DNA of 64,000 bases from Roseibium marinum (GTDB lineage Bacteria; Pseudomonadota; Alphaproteobacteria; Rhizobiales; Stappiaceae). Location of the stretch: NCBI RefSeq assembly GCF_002906165.1, contig NZ_PPCN01000001.1, forward strand, positions 310,001-374,000, written 5' to 3'. Numbering within the stretch: the stretch's first letter is position 1; each line of letters opens with the position of its first letter. A program made the translations under genes and the position numbers. Below, one piece after another: positions 35,079 through 43,822 of this stretch. Below the pieces are notes generated by a model. The model was not told the DNA's origin. It searched no databases and was given only the letters and a program-made list of their open reading frames with translations.

Positions 35079-35915
35079 TTATTCGACGCCGAGAATGATC
35101 TGCGACGCCTTGATCAGCGCGCCGCAGCCGGTTCCGGGCTCCAGCGCCAGCTCCTGTGCGCTGTCATTGGTAATGACCGCCGCGAGCGTCTTGCCTGCGC
35201 CGATGTCGAGAACCACGTCCGTGTTCACGGCCCCTCTTTCGATGGAAAGCACCGAGCCGTGGATCCGGTTGCGGGCCGACAGGCGCAGGCCGTCCATGTC
35301 CCGGGCGAGGATCGGTGTGCTCGCATTGACCAGGGCGCAGGCGGATTGCCCTTCGTGAAGCGCGAGCATGTTGGCGCTCTGATTGGTCAGGATCGCCGTC
35401 AACGTCGTGGTCGCCGAAATCTTCAGCGCCACCTCGGTGCTGACCGACCCGGTCGTTACGCTGGTGATGATGCCGTGGAAGCAGTTGCGGGCGCTGGTTC
35501 TCATCAGAAAGCTCCAGAGCGGGGGAACAGGGATGTCCGGACCGCCGTGTCCGGCTGCCAGGGACATTTGCAGTTCGCCGATTAGATCGCCAAGGCCTTC
35601 CATCAGCCGGCGGTGGGCGTGCAGGGTACAGCGCCCGGCCGCCGTTACCTCGGCACCGCCGCCGTGCCGTCCGCCGGGTCGGGCCTTCACGAGAGGTTGC
35701 GCGAACAGGTTGTTGAGGGCGTTGGTCGCATCCCAGGCGGCCTTGTAGCTCAGGCCCGCTTCCCTGGCGGCTGCCGAAATCGAGCCGAGCCGGCCAATCG
35801 CCTCGAGCAACCGGAACCGTTCCTCGCCGACGCGCAGTCCGGTTTCGTTCGTCACGGCAAGAACCGGTTTGAGTACGGCGGCGGTCTGGTCCATCGTTAT
35901 GTATCTCGACTGCAT
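35079..35915 (-). CDS. modE: ModE, molybdate-responsive regulator
   Basis: 278 aa from ATG 35915; ATG 35894 (271 aa) is an alternative and neither has a strong SD. N-terminal winged HTH (LEAIGRLGSISAAAREAGLSYKAAWDATNALN), then two tandem TOBE/Mop domains (SARNCFHGIITSV..., SARNRIHGSVLSIERGAVN...). It represses mod genes when Mo is plentiful. First gene of modEABC; a candidate Mo-box overlaps its 5' end. Confidence 0.94.
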   Translation of the reverse strand: MQSRYITMDQTAAVLKPVLAVTNETGLRVGEERFRLLEAIGRLGSISAAAREAGLSYKAAWDATNALNNLFAQPLVKARPGGRHGGGAEVTAAGRCTLHAHRRLMEGLGDLIGELQMSLAAGHGGPDIPVPPLWSFLMRTSARNCFHGIITSVTTGSVSTEVALKISATTTLTAILTNQSANMLALHEGQSACALVNASTPILARDMDGLRLSARNRIHGSVLSIERGAVNTDVVLDIGAGKTLAAVITNDSAQELALEPGTGCGALIKASQIILGVE

Positions 35916-35919
35916 ATCG
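35895..35919. promoter_or_regulatory. Candidate ModE operator (Mo-box)
   Basis: Inverted repeat CGTTATGTA-N7-TGCATATCG (arms CGTTATGTA and CGATATGCA, 7 of 9 matching). It resembles the CGNTATATA-type half-sites of ModE. It lies between the two possible modE start codons, suggesting autoregulation. Confidence 0.5.
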
Positions 35920-36309
35920 GTTGGAACGGATTTGCAGACTGAAAAGCAACGATGATGCCAGATTTAATTTGATATATTTTTCAATTATTTAAACGAATTT
36001 CAAGTCATCCCGCCACATTCAGTCCACCGTTTGCCGGATTTTGTCGCGTCGGGTTTGTCGGTCTTTGTTCGCATTTTGTCGCGTGTGGACCAGAATAGGC
36101 TGTGGTTTCGACGCAGCCACTGTTCGCCGACGCGGCCCCACCGCCAAGCGATTTTCCGAAGGGACCCAAAGCACATCAAGAATACCGATGCGCTGCTGGT
36201 GACGTACTGTCGGTGTATTGCTTGGCTGTAGGTTCCAGGAAGTGTGTTCATTTATTTCGGGTCACCAGAAAGAGGACTGCGCTTCGCAGCCTCTCCAGAA
36301 ACGGATATT
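35920..36309. other. Intergenic region between catabolic and mod blocks
   Basis: 390 bp. The part near modE (35940-36000) is AT-rich and is the expected modE promoter. No gene, sigma-54 element or terminator was seen. It marks the junction between the nif/mod block and the catabolic genes. Confidence 0.5.
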
Positions 36310-37773
36310 TTACACAATCTCGCCCATGCAGAGATACTTGATTTCCAGGAAGTCATCGCTGCCGAATTTCGACCCCTCGCGGCCCAGCCCGGATTGCTTG
36401 ATCCCGCCAAACGGCGCGACTTCCGTTGATATGAGCCCTGTGTTGATACCAACCATGCCTGTTTCCAAAGCTTCCGCCACGCGCCACACGCGCGCATGGT
36501 CGCGGCTGTAGAAATATCCGGCCAGGCCGAACTCGCTGTCATTCGCCATGGATATGGCCTCGGCTTCATGCTCGAACCTGATGAGCGGCGCGACGGGACC
36601 GAAGGTCTCTTCATGTGCGACGCGCATGGTCTGGGTAACACCGGTCAGCACGGTGGGCCTAAAGAAGGTGCCGCCGAGGTTCGAGCGCGTACCGCCTTCC
36701 ACAACCTCGGCTCCCTTGCCCACTGCGTCCGCGATATGTGCCTCCACCTTCTTGACGGCGGCCTCGTTGATGAGGGGGCCGATTGTAACCCCCTCCTCAA
36801 ATCCGTCGCCGACGCTCAGCGCGCGCGTCCTGGAGGCCAGTTTTTCGGCGAAAATGTCGTAGATCCCGGTCTGCACATAAATGCGGTTGGCGCACACGCA
36901 GGTCTGGCCGTTGTTGCGATACTTGGCGATCATGGCGCCTTCGACCGCGGCATCGATGTCGGCATCGTCAAAAACGATGAACGGGGCGTTTCCGCCCAGT
37001 TCGAGAGACATCTTCTTGATCGTGTCGGAGCACTGCTTCATCAGGATCCGGCCAACGCGGGTGGAACCGGTGAAGGTGATCTTGGCCACCTTCTCATTGG
37101 CGCAAAGTTCCTTCCCGATGGCGGACGCATCCGACGATGGAATGACGTTGAACACCCCCGCCGGAATCCCAGCGCGCTCGGCCAGTACCGCCATGGCCAA
37201 TGCCGACAAAGGGGTCAACTCGGCCGGCCGCGCGACGAATGTGCACCCGACGGCGAGCGCCGGAGCAACCTTGCGGGCGATCATGGCGTTGGGGAAATTC
37301 CAGGGCGTGATCGAGCCGACGACCCCGACGGGCTGTTTCAGGACCACGATCCGTTTATCGCGCTGGTGGCCCGGTATCACGTCGCCATAGACGCGCTTGG
37401 CTTCTTCGGCGAACCATTCGATGAAACTGGCCCCATACAGAATTTCACCTCGTGCCTCAGGCCACGGCTTGCCCATCTCGGCAGTCAGGATCCTTGCCAG
37501 GTCATCGGCGTTTCCGATCATCAGGTCGTACCAACGACGCAGGAGCGCGCCGCGTTCCTTGCCGGTCAGCACCGCCCAGGCGGGTTTCGCCGCATAGGCT
37601 GCGTCGATTGCTCCGGCTGCGTCGGCGATCCCCAGGTCCGCCACCTCGGCGATCTGTTCGCCGGTAGCCGGATTATGAACGGCAAAGGTCTTGCCGGCTT
37701 CAACCCATTCTCCGTTCACGTAGGCGCGGGTTTCCAGCAGCGACGGGTCAGTCAGCTTCAAAGTGCTTGTCAT
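36310..37773 (-). CDS. NAD(P)-dependent aldehyde dehydrogenase (GabD-like)
   Basis: 487 aa. ALDH catalytic Glu258 (SLELGG) and Cys292 (GQTCVCANR); cofactor segment TPWNFP and FTGSTRVG. The usual KPAxxTP lysine is arginine (ARPAELTP). Closest by eye to succinate-semialdehyde dehydrogenases. As the last gene after xsc, exporter and pta, it may oxidise an aldehyde of sulfonate metabolism (e.g. sulfoacetaldehyde) or succinate semialdehyde; the sequence does not decide. Confidence 0.9.
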   Translation of the reverse strand: MTSTLKLTDPSLLETRAYVNGEWVEAGKTFAVHNPATGEQIAEVADLGIADAAGAIDAAYAAKPAWAVLTGKERGALLRRWYDLMIGNADDLARILTAEMGKPWPEARGEILYGASFIEWFAEEAKRVYGDVIPGHQRDKRIVVLKQPVGVVGSITPWNFPNAMIARKVAPALAVGCTFVARPAELTPLSALAMAVLAERAGIPAGVFNVIPSSDASAIGKELCANEKVAKITFTGSTRVGRILMKQCSDTIKKMSLELGGNAPFIVFDDADIDAAVEGAMIAKYRNNGQTCVCANRIYVQTGIYDIFAEKLASRTRALSVGDGFEEGVTIGPLINEAAVKKVEAHIADAVGKGAEVVEGGTRSNLGGTFFRPTVLTGVTQTMRVAHEETFGPVAPLIRFEHEAEAISMANDSEFGLAGYFYSRDHARVWRVAEALETGMVGINTGLISTEVAPFGGIKQSGLGREGSKFGSDDFLEIKYLCMGEIV

Positions 37774-37785
37774 CAGGCATTTTCC

Positions 37786-38763
37786 TCAATCAGGTTTGTC
37801 GCCGCGGGAAGCTGCCTGCACGGCGGTCACGGCGGTTGTAGCGATAATGTCGTCCACGGAGCAGCCGCGGGACAGGTCGTTGGCGGGTCTGGAAAGGCCT
37901 TGAAGAATCGGACCGATAGCGATCAGCCCCCCCAGTCGCTGGGCGATCTTGTAGCCAATGTTTCCCGAGGCCAGGTCGGGAAAGATGAAGACGTTGGAGC
38001 GCCTGGACAGACGGCTGCCCGGTGCTTTCTTTGCGCGGACCGCATCGTCGAGGGCGGCGTCAAACTGCATCTCACCGTCAACTTCCAGATCGGGCTCCGC
38101 CGCGTGGATCAGGTCCAGCGCGTCATGGATCTTATTCAGACTGTGGTGGCGCGCCGACCCAGCGGTGGAAAACGACAGAAGCGCGACCCGGGGCGTTTCA
38201 TGCAGCAACCGCCGGCAGGATTGCGCGGCGGAAAGCGCTATGGTGGCAAGTTCCGCGGCATTGGGCTCAATCACAAGGCCGCAATCGGCAAAGATCATGC
38301 CGCCCTTGATCGGCGCGTCGGGGCCGCAAGACAACATGATGAAGAAGCTGGAAACGATCTTGGCATCCGGAGCGCGGCCAATAATCTGCAGTGCGGCGCG
38401 TACCGTCTGCGCGGTTGTGGCAACCGCCCCGCCCACCGTACCGTCCGCCTGGCCCAGCCGGACCCGCATGGCGGCCTGCCGGATCGGGTCGCGCATGTCC
38501 TCAAGCGCCTTTTCCGCCGTCATCCCTTTTGCGGCGCGCATTTTGTGCCAATGACCGCCAAGTTCCGGCAGATCCGGTGCCTCCGCGGGGACAAGGGACG
38601 TAACCTGGGCAAGATCGGGCCCGTTCATCAGCGTGACCTGGGCGAGGCCGCCGGCGGCGAGACGGGCAGCGGCCTCAGCCACAAGAGGATTGTCCCCCTC
38701 TGGCAGGATAATGTGGCGCGGATTTGCCCGCGCGGCGGCCAGGATGCGGTCGAGCGGTTTCAT
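37786..38763 (-). CDS. pta: Phosphate acetyltransferase
   Basis: 325 aa, short PTA_PTB-domain enzyme (PEGDNPLVAEAAARLAAGG..., GGLIAIGPILQGLSRPANDLSRGCSVDDIIATTAVTAVQAA). Converts acetyl phosphate to acetyl-CoA. Xsc makes acetyl phosphate, and pta next to xsc is the standard arrangement, so this closes the C2 sulfonate route. 12 bp before the ALDH gene. Confidence 0.95.
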   Translation of the reverse strand: MKPLDRILAAARANPRHIILPEGDNPLVAEAAARLAAGGLAQVTLMNGPDLAQVTSLVPAEAPDLPELGGHWHKMRAAKGMTAEKALEDMRDPIRQAAMRVRLGQADGTVGGAVATTAQTVRAALQIIGRAPDAKIVSSFFIMLSCGPDAPIKGGMIFADCGLVIEPNAAELATIALSAAQSCRRLLHETPRVALLSFSTAGSARHHSLNKIHDALDLIHAAEPDLEVDGEMQFDAALDDAVRAKKAPGSRLSRRSNVFIFPDLASGNIGYKIAQRLGGLIAIGPILQGLSRPANDLSRGCSVDDIIATTAVTAVQAASRGDKPD

Positions 38764-38858
38764 CGCGCAGCCCTGTCCCGATGAGCGGGGCGGAGATCCG
38801 CCGGGAAGCGCGGAGCTGCCGCGCGGCGTCCATGAATGGGTCGGGCGAAACTCATCGG

Positions 38859-39881
38859 TCAGACCAGGACATGGAGACCGACGACGATGAAAATGCCGAG
38901 GAACAGCGTTTCGACGACCACCAGAGCGATGGCGGTCGCGCCGACTTCAACCATGCGGCCAAGGGACGTCTTGATGCCAACCGCGGCGACGGCGATGAGC
39001 AGGGCCCAGCGGCTCAAGGACCCGACCCAGTCGGCCAGCACCTCAGGGATCAGACCGACGGAATTGAGCGCCGCCAGCACCAGAAAACCGATCACGAACA
39101 GCGGCATCAGCGGTGGCCGGTCCTTGGGATGGGCTTCGGAAAGGCCGGCCTGACGGATGACCAGCGAGAACACCAGCACCACCGGCGCCAGCATCGAGAC
39201 CCGGATCAGCTTGACCAAAGTCGCGGTTTCGCCCGTTTCCGGACTGATCGAGAAGCCCGCGCCCACAACCTGCGCCACATCGTGAATGGTGCCGCCGAGA
39301 AACAGGCCGGAATCATGGGCGTCGAATTCAAAAAGCTGCGCCAGCATCGGGTAGATCACCATGGCGATTGTCGACAGCACCGTTACGGACAGAACCGTGA
39401 AGACGAGATCGCGTTCGGATTTCTCGTGCCGCGGGAGAACCGCCGCGATGGCCATCGCGGCCGAGGCCCCGCAGATGGCAACCGATCCGCCGGTCAGAAG
39501 CGCGAATCGCCAGCCGCACCCGATAAAGCGGCTCGCCAGCAAGGCGAAGAGAATGGTCAGGACGACCCCGGTCACGACCAGGGTCACGGACAGCCCTCCC
39601 AACTGGATCAACAGGTCCACACTGATGCGCGCGCCCAGAAGCGCCACCCCGATCCGCAACACGCTGCGCGCGGTGAATTCAACGCCCCTGGCGGTTCTGG
39701 TCCCTGGTTCGGAGAGGAAATTCAGCGCCAGACCGAGCAGCAATGCCATCAGCATGGCGGGAGCGCCGTAGTGTTCTGACAGAAACTGCGCGGTGGCAGC
39801 CGCCAGAACTGAAACCGCGAATCCGGGAAAGACCGCTGTCAGCGACTGGATATCAGGCAGCCGAATGCCTTTGCTTGTCAT
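38859..39881 (-). CDS. YeiH-family putative sulfite/sulfate exporter
   Basis: 340 aa from the ATG at 39881, preceded by GGGAGCA; an earlier in-frame start at 39947 overlaps xsc and is unlikely. About ten membrane helices with YeiH/UPF0324 features (LLGARISVDLL, GGSVAICGASAAMAIA, GGTIHDVAQVVGAG). Members beside sulfonate genes are proposed to export the sulfite or sulfate released by Xsc. Lies between xsc and pta. Confidence 0.9.
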   Translation of the reverse strand: MTSKGIRLPDIQSLTAVFPGFAVSVLAAATAQFLSEHYGAPAMLMALLLGLALNFLSEPGTRTARGVEFTARSVLRIGVALLGARISVDLLIQLGGLSVTLVVTGVVLTILFALLASRFIGCGWRFALLTGGSVAICGASAAMAIAAVLPRHEKSERDLVFTVLSVTVLSTIAMVIYPMLAQLFEFDAHDSGLFLGGTIHDVAQVVGAGFSISPETGETATLVKLIRVSMLAPVVLVFSLVIRQAGLSEAHPKDRPPLMPLFVIGFLVLAALNSVGLIPEVLADWVGSLSRWALLIAVAAVGIKTSLGRMVEVGATAIALVVVETLFLGIFIVVGLHVLV

Positions 39882-39901
39882 GAAGTGCTCCCGTGCGGAC
39901 G

Positions 39902-39928
39902 GGCCCGGCGGCAAGAAACCGCCGGGCC
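39902..39928 (-). other. Intercistronic hairpin xsc-exporter
   Basis: Perfect 10-bp stem GGCCCGGCGG / CCGCCGGGCC, 7-nt loop, no T-run. Likely sets the ratio of xsc to downstream genes. Confidence 0.6.
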
Positions 39929-39939
39929 GACTGTCCTGA

Positions 39940-41724
39940 TCAGGCAACGCCCTTTTGAGGGCACATGTCGTCCTTGCTGATACCGGCGACTTTGACGGGC
40001 TTCTTCATCGCGTCGCGCCGGAAAGGTTCTCCCAGCTCCTGGTTGATCAGGGCCTCGATCAAGGTGGTCACGCCGTTTTCCATCTGGTCGGTGACCGCTT
40101 GTGCCAGGGCGTCCGTCAGTTCCTCCATCGTGCGTGCCACAACGCCCTTCAGCCCGCAGGCATTGGCGATGGCGGCATAGCTGACGCCCTCGTCCAGCTC
40201 GGTGCCGACGAAGTTGTCGTCGTACCAGAGGGTCGAGTTGCGCTTTTCCGCACCCCATTGGTAGTTGCGGAAAACAACCTGGGTGATGGCCGGCCATTCC
40301 TCGCGGCCGATGGCCGTCAGTTCCGTGACCGCGATGCCGAAGGCGCCGTCGCCTGAAAACCCAACAACGGGCGTGCCGGGGCAGCCGATCTTGGCGCCGA
40401 TAACGGCGGGCAGACCATAGCCACAGGGACCGAACAGACCGGGTGCAAGGTACATCCGGCCGGTATCGAAGCTCGGATAGGCGTTGCCGATAGCGCAGTT
40501 GTTGCCGATGTCGGAAGAAATGATCGCTTCCCTCGGCAGACCTGCCTGGATCGCGCGCCAGGCCATACGCGGGCTCATCCACTTGGGTTTGTCCGCGCGG
40601 GCGCGTTCGTTCCAGGTCGTGCCCGGATCGTCGTTTTCGTGATCCATCGAGGTCAGCTGCTGCGCCCAGCGGCTCTTGGTCTCGGCGATGCGTGCCTTGC
40701 GCTCCGACCGGCCCGCGTCGCCGGCGTTCGATGACAGTTGGGTGAGGATGCCCCTGGCCACCCTTGTGGCGTCACCAACGATGCCGACGGAGATTTTCTT
40801 GGTCAGGCCGATGCGGTCCGGATTGATATCGACTTGGATGATCTTCGCGTTCGCCGGCCAGTATTCCATGCCGTAGCCCGGCAGGGTCGAGAATGGATTG
40901 AGGCGGGTGCCCAACGCCAGCACAACATCGGCTTCCCTGATAAGCTCCATGGCGGCCTTGGAGCCGTTATAGCCGAGCGGACCGGCAAACAGCGGATGCG
41001 ATCCCGGAAAAGCGTCGTTGTGCTGATAACCGACGCAGACAGGCGCATCGAGCCGTTCGGCCAGTTCCATGGAAGCGGCAATACCGCCCTCGGCCAGAAC
41101 CACTCCGGCGCCGTTCAGGATCACCGGGTTCGTGGCCTCGCTCAGAAGGCGGGCCGCTTCGGTCACGGAAGTTTCACCACCGGAGGACCGCTCGAAGAGG
41201 ATCGGGTCCGGAATTTCGACATCCACGACTTGCGTCCAGAAATCGCGCGGCATGTTGATCTGCGCCGGCGCAGATGCCTGCCTGGCCTTGGCGATCACAC
41301 GGGTCAGGACCTCGGCGACACGCGTTGGATCGCGCACTTCCTCCTGATAGGCGACCATGTCGCGGAACAGGGCCATCTGCTCGACTTCCTGAAAGCCGCC
41401 CTGCCCAATTGACTTGTTCGCCGCCTGGGGAGTGACCAGAAGCAGTGGCGTGTGGTTCCAGTACGCTGTCTTCACGGCGGTGACGAAATTGGTGATGCCG
41501 GGGCCGTTCTGGGCGATCATCATCGACATCTTGCCGGTGGCGCGCGTGTAACCGTCCGCCATCATCCCGCCGGAGCCTTCATGGGCGCAGTCCCAGAAGG
41601 CGATGCCTGCCCTGGGGAACAGATCCGAGATCGGCATGAACGCCGAACCGATGATGCCGAAGGCATGTTCGATGCCGTGGCGCTGCAGTGTTTTCACAAA
41701 GGCTTCTTCGGTGGTCATCTGCAT
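39940..41724 (-). CDS. xsc: Sulfoacetaldehyde acetyltransferase (Xsc)
   Basis: 594 aa ThDP enzyme cleaving sulfoacetaldehyde with phosphate to acetyl phosphate and sulfite. Catalytic Glu49 (CAHEGSGGMMADGYTRATG); ThDP motif GDGAFGIAVTELTAIGREEWPAITQVVFRN. The Xsc-specific blocks NKSIGQGGFQEVEQMALFRDMVAYQEEVRDP and YQWGAEKRNSTLWYDDNFVGTEL are present. CAGGAG lies before the ATG. Central to degradation of taurine, isethionate or similar C2 sulfonates. Confidence 0.96.
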   Translation of the reverse strand: MQMTTEEAFVKTLQRHGIEHAFGIIGSAFMPISDLFPRAGIAFWDCAHEGSGGMMADGYTRATGKMSMMIAQNGPGITNFVTAVKTAYWNHTPLLLVTPQAANKSIGQGGFQEVEQMALFRDMVAYQEEVRDPTRVAEVLTRVIAKARQASAPAQINMPRDFWTQVVDVEIPDPILFERSSGGETSVTEAARLLSEATNPVILNGAGVVLAEGGIAASMELAERLDAPVCVGYQHNDAFPGSHPLFAGPLGYNGSKAAMELIREADVVLALGTRLNPFSTLPGYGMEYWPANAKIIQVDINPDRIGLTKKISVGIVGDATRVARGILTQLSSNAGDAGRSERKARIAETKSRWAQQLTSMDHENDDPGTTWNERARADKPKWMSPRMAWRAIQAGLPREAIISSDIGNNCAIGNAYPSFDTGRMYLAPGLFGPCGYGLPAVIGAKIGCPGTPVVGFSGDGAFGIAVTELTAIGREEWPAITQVVFRNYQWGAEKRNSTLWYDDNFVGTELDEGVSYAAIANACGLKGVVARTMEELTDALAQAVTDQMENGVTTLIEALINQELGEPFRRDAMKKPVKVAGISKDDMCPQKGVA

Positions 41725-41815
41725 GGCTGGAACTCCTGTCAGTCATATGGGCCGCCTCGGCGGCAGAAAGGGATCAGCCCGCCGGCCGGAGCCCTGCAGG
41801 CACACGCAATCCTTT

Positions 41816-41849
41816 CCAGGCGAGCCATTCATTCGCCTGGTTTCTTTTT
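41816..41849 (+). terminator. Rho-independent terminator on the + strand, against all nearby genes
   Basis: Stem CCAGGCGA / TCGCCTGG, 9-nt loop, then TTTCTTTTT. It reads correctly only on the plus strand, while xsc and the SDR gene are on the minus strand. May end an antisense or small RNA. Confidence 0.65.
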
Positions 41850-41939
41850 GGATGTACGGGAAAGTCACGCCACCGGAACTTGAGGATCGATTTTCACCCG
41901 GCCCGGCGGCACGAAGACGCGACGCGTGTAGGGTCTAGA

Positions 41940-42707
41940 TCATGATGCCATCCCCTGTCCGCCATTCACGTCAAGCAATTGTCCGGTGATGAAACCTGCC
42001 TCGTCAGAGGCGAAAAACGCGACCGCAGCCGCCACATCCTCAACCCGGCCGTGGCGGCGCACCGGGATGGACGCCAGCACGCCGGCCCGTTCTTCCGGAG
42101 ACTGCCGCTCGCTCAATAGCCGCTCGACCCGTGGCGTCAGGATCGCGCCTGGGCAGACCGCGTTGCAGGTAACCCCGTGCGGTCCGAATTCCTGGGCGAG
42201 CTGCAGGGTCATGGATTGCACCGCGCCCTTGGCGGCAACATAGTTGGCGCCGGTAAACAGGCTGCCGTATCGCCCGGCTTTGGAACCCAGATTGATGATG
42301 CGGCCATAACCACGTTCGACCATGCCCGGGATGACTGCACGTGTCAGACGGACCGCGGCCGTCACGTTGAGGTCCATGACCCGCGCCCAGTCCTCATCGG
42401 TTTCCTCGACGAAGGCACGCGGCGTGTGGAGCGAACCGCCAGCGTTGTTGATCAGGATATCGAAAGCAAAACCGGCCTCTTGAAGCCGCGTCATCGCGGC
42501 GGTGATCCGATCGGCATCGGAGAGGTCCACCTGTTCGAAATGCACGCCCGACATTTCGGGACGTGATGACGAGCGCTCGATCGCCTCGGCGCTGCGGTCA
42601 AGAACCGCGACACGCGCGCCTTCCGAGGCCAGACGCGCGGCAATAGCCTCTCCGAGGCCGTCCGCCGCGCCGGAAACGAGAGTGGTCTTTCCCTCCAGGT
42701 TTTTCAC
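41940..42707 (-). CDS. SDR-family oxidoreductase
   Basis: 255 aa from a GTG at 42707 with GGAGGG upstream; a TTG at 42725 is the alternative. Cofactor motif TLVSGAADGLGEAIA (SG in place of the usual TG), NNAG, catalytic YVAAKGA and a typical C-terminal FITGQLLDVNGGQGM. Substrate unknown. Upstream of xsc on the same strand with a 215-bp gap; may act on a hydroxy-sulfonate or sugar-derived alcohol. Confidence 0.88.
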   Translation of the reverse strand: MKNLEGKTTLVSGAADGLGEAIAARLASEGARVAVLDRSAEAIERSSSRPEMSGVHFEQVDLSDADRITAAMTRLQEAGFAFDILINNAGGSLHTPRAFVEETDEDWARVMDLNVTAAVRLTRAVIPGMVERGYGRIINLGSKAGRYGSLFTGANYVAAKGAVQSMTLQLAQEFGPHGVTCNAVCPGAILTPRVERLLSERQSPEERAGVLASIPVRRHGRVEDVAAAVAFFASDEAGFITGQLLDVNGGQGMAS

Positions 42708-42764
42708 GATCAGCGGCCCTCCCAAGCCAAATTCCGACGGCTCGCGTCGCCTTTTGGTAATTGT

Positions 42765-42793
42765 ATATATCGGACTTTAATTCCGCAATATAT
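42765..42793. promoter_or_regulatory. Inverted repeat upstream of SDR gene
   Basis: CGGA-N7-TCCG flanked by ATATAT arms. It contains TTAATTCCGCAATA, similar to an element before the 45,535 ThDP gene. Candidate operator for one of the adjacent IclR regulators. Confidence 0.4.
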
Positions 42794-42903
42794 TATTATT
42801 AGAAAAATGCGCAAGCCAAAAACTCCGCCGTTCCGTTAGCGGAAGCCCTTGATCTGCAATGGAATATGAAGGTTGTGGCGCCGTCAGTCGTCAGAGCGTA
42901 TCG

Positions 42904-43752
42904 TCAAAGAGATCCGCCACCGAGGGCCGCGATATCCTGCGTGGCGCTCAGCAATTTCGGCAAGTGCTCCCGGCGCAGCCTTTCAGGAGACAAAATGGAG
43001 GCGTTGCCCCCGACGCTGAGTGTGTAAATGTCCCCGGTCAAGGGATCGTACAAGGGAATTCCGATGGCGTTGTGATCGGGTTTCCATTCCCCGAAGGAAT
43101 CCGAGTGGCCCTGCCGCCGCATACGCTCAAGAGCCGACATGAGCGCCGCTTCCTTGCCATTCGACCAGGCCTCGCCGTGATACTGCGCGAGTTCCGTCAA
43201 GACGGCATCGCGTTCCTTTTCCGGCGCAGCGAAGAGATAAGCTCGACCTGGAGCGGATTCCGCCAGGGGAATCCGCGAGCCGACATTCAGCGACAGATAG
43301 ATTGCGGTGGGCTCGCGGATCAGTTCAACGAACATCATGTCCAATTTGTCGCGCACGCTCAGAGCAACAACGCAATCGCCCTGGGCCGCAATCTCTTCCA
43401 TCCGCCTGCGCACCAGTTCGCCGAAGCCGAACCGGCCCATGACCGCGAAGCCGAGCGTCAGTACCTGGTTCGAAACGGCGTATTTGCCGTACTCAGGCAT
43501 GTAGCGCAGATAACCGAGCTTGGTGAGGGTGCCCAGAAGGCGCGACACCGTCGTCTTGTGCAGGCCGGTGCGTTCGGCCAGGACCTGGGTTCCGAGCATC
43601 CGGTCCTCGGCCCGAAAGGCGCGCAGGATCGACATCCCCCGGGCGAGTGAACTTACGAAAGGGCGGTCGTCATTGAAGTCGCCCGCGTCAGTTCCCTGAC
43701 GCGGCCTTCCCCGGCGGCGTTTCACAGGCTCTTTCGGAGGATTGTCACTCAT
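42904..43752 (-). CDS. IclR-family transcriptional regulator
   Basis: 282 aa. Basic N-terminal tail (KRRRGRPRQG), then winged HTH (LARGMSILRAFRAEDRMLGTQVLAERTGLHKTTVSRLLGTLTKLGYL) and a C-terminal effector domain (~110-280). Lies between the ThDP gene and the SDR gene on the same strand; likely controls one or both, with or instead of the IclR at 45921. Confidence 0.92.
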   Translation of the reverse strand: MSDNPPKEPVKRRRGRPRQGTDAGDFNDDRPFVSSLARGMSILRAFRAEDRMLGTQVLAERTGLHKTTVSRLLGTLTKLGYLRYMPEYGKYAVSNQVLTLGFAVMGRFGFGELVRRRMEEIAAQGDCVVALSVRDKLDMMFVELIREPTAIYLSLNVGSRIPLAESAPGRAYLFAAPEKERDAVLTELAQYHGEAWSNGKEAALMSALERMRRQGHSDSFGEWKPDHNAIGIPLYDPLTGDIYTLSVGGNASILSPERLRREHLPKLLSATQDIAALGGGSL

Positions 43753-43822
43753 GATTGCCGTTTACAGCAGCAGCATGGCCGTGTCACCCGCAATCCGCCA
43801 TCTCTCGAGGGGTGAAAGGCCG

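Noticed and set aside
36244-36309. Short plus-strand ORFs in the gap between ALDH and modE
   Set aside because: No SD, no recognisable composition and no conserved features; treated as non-coding.
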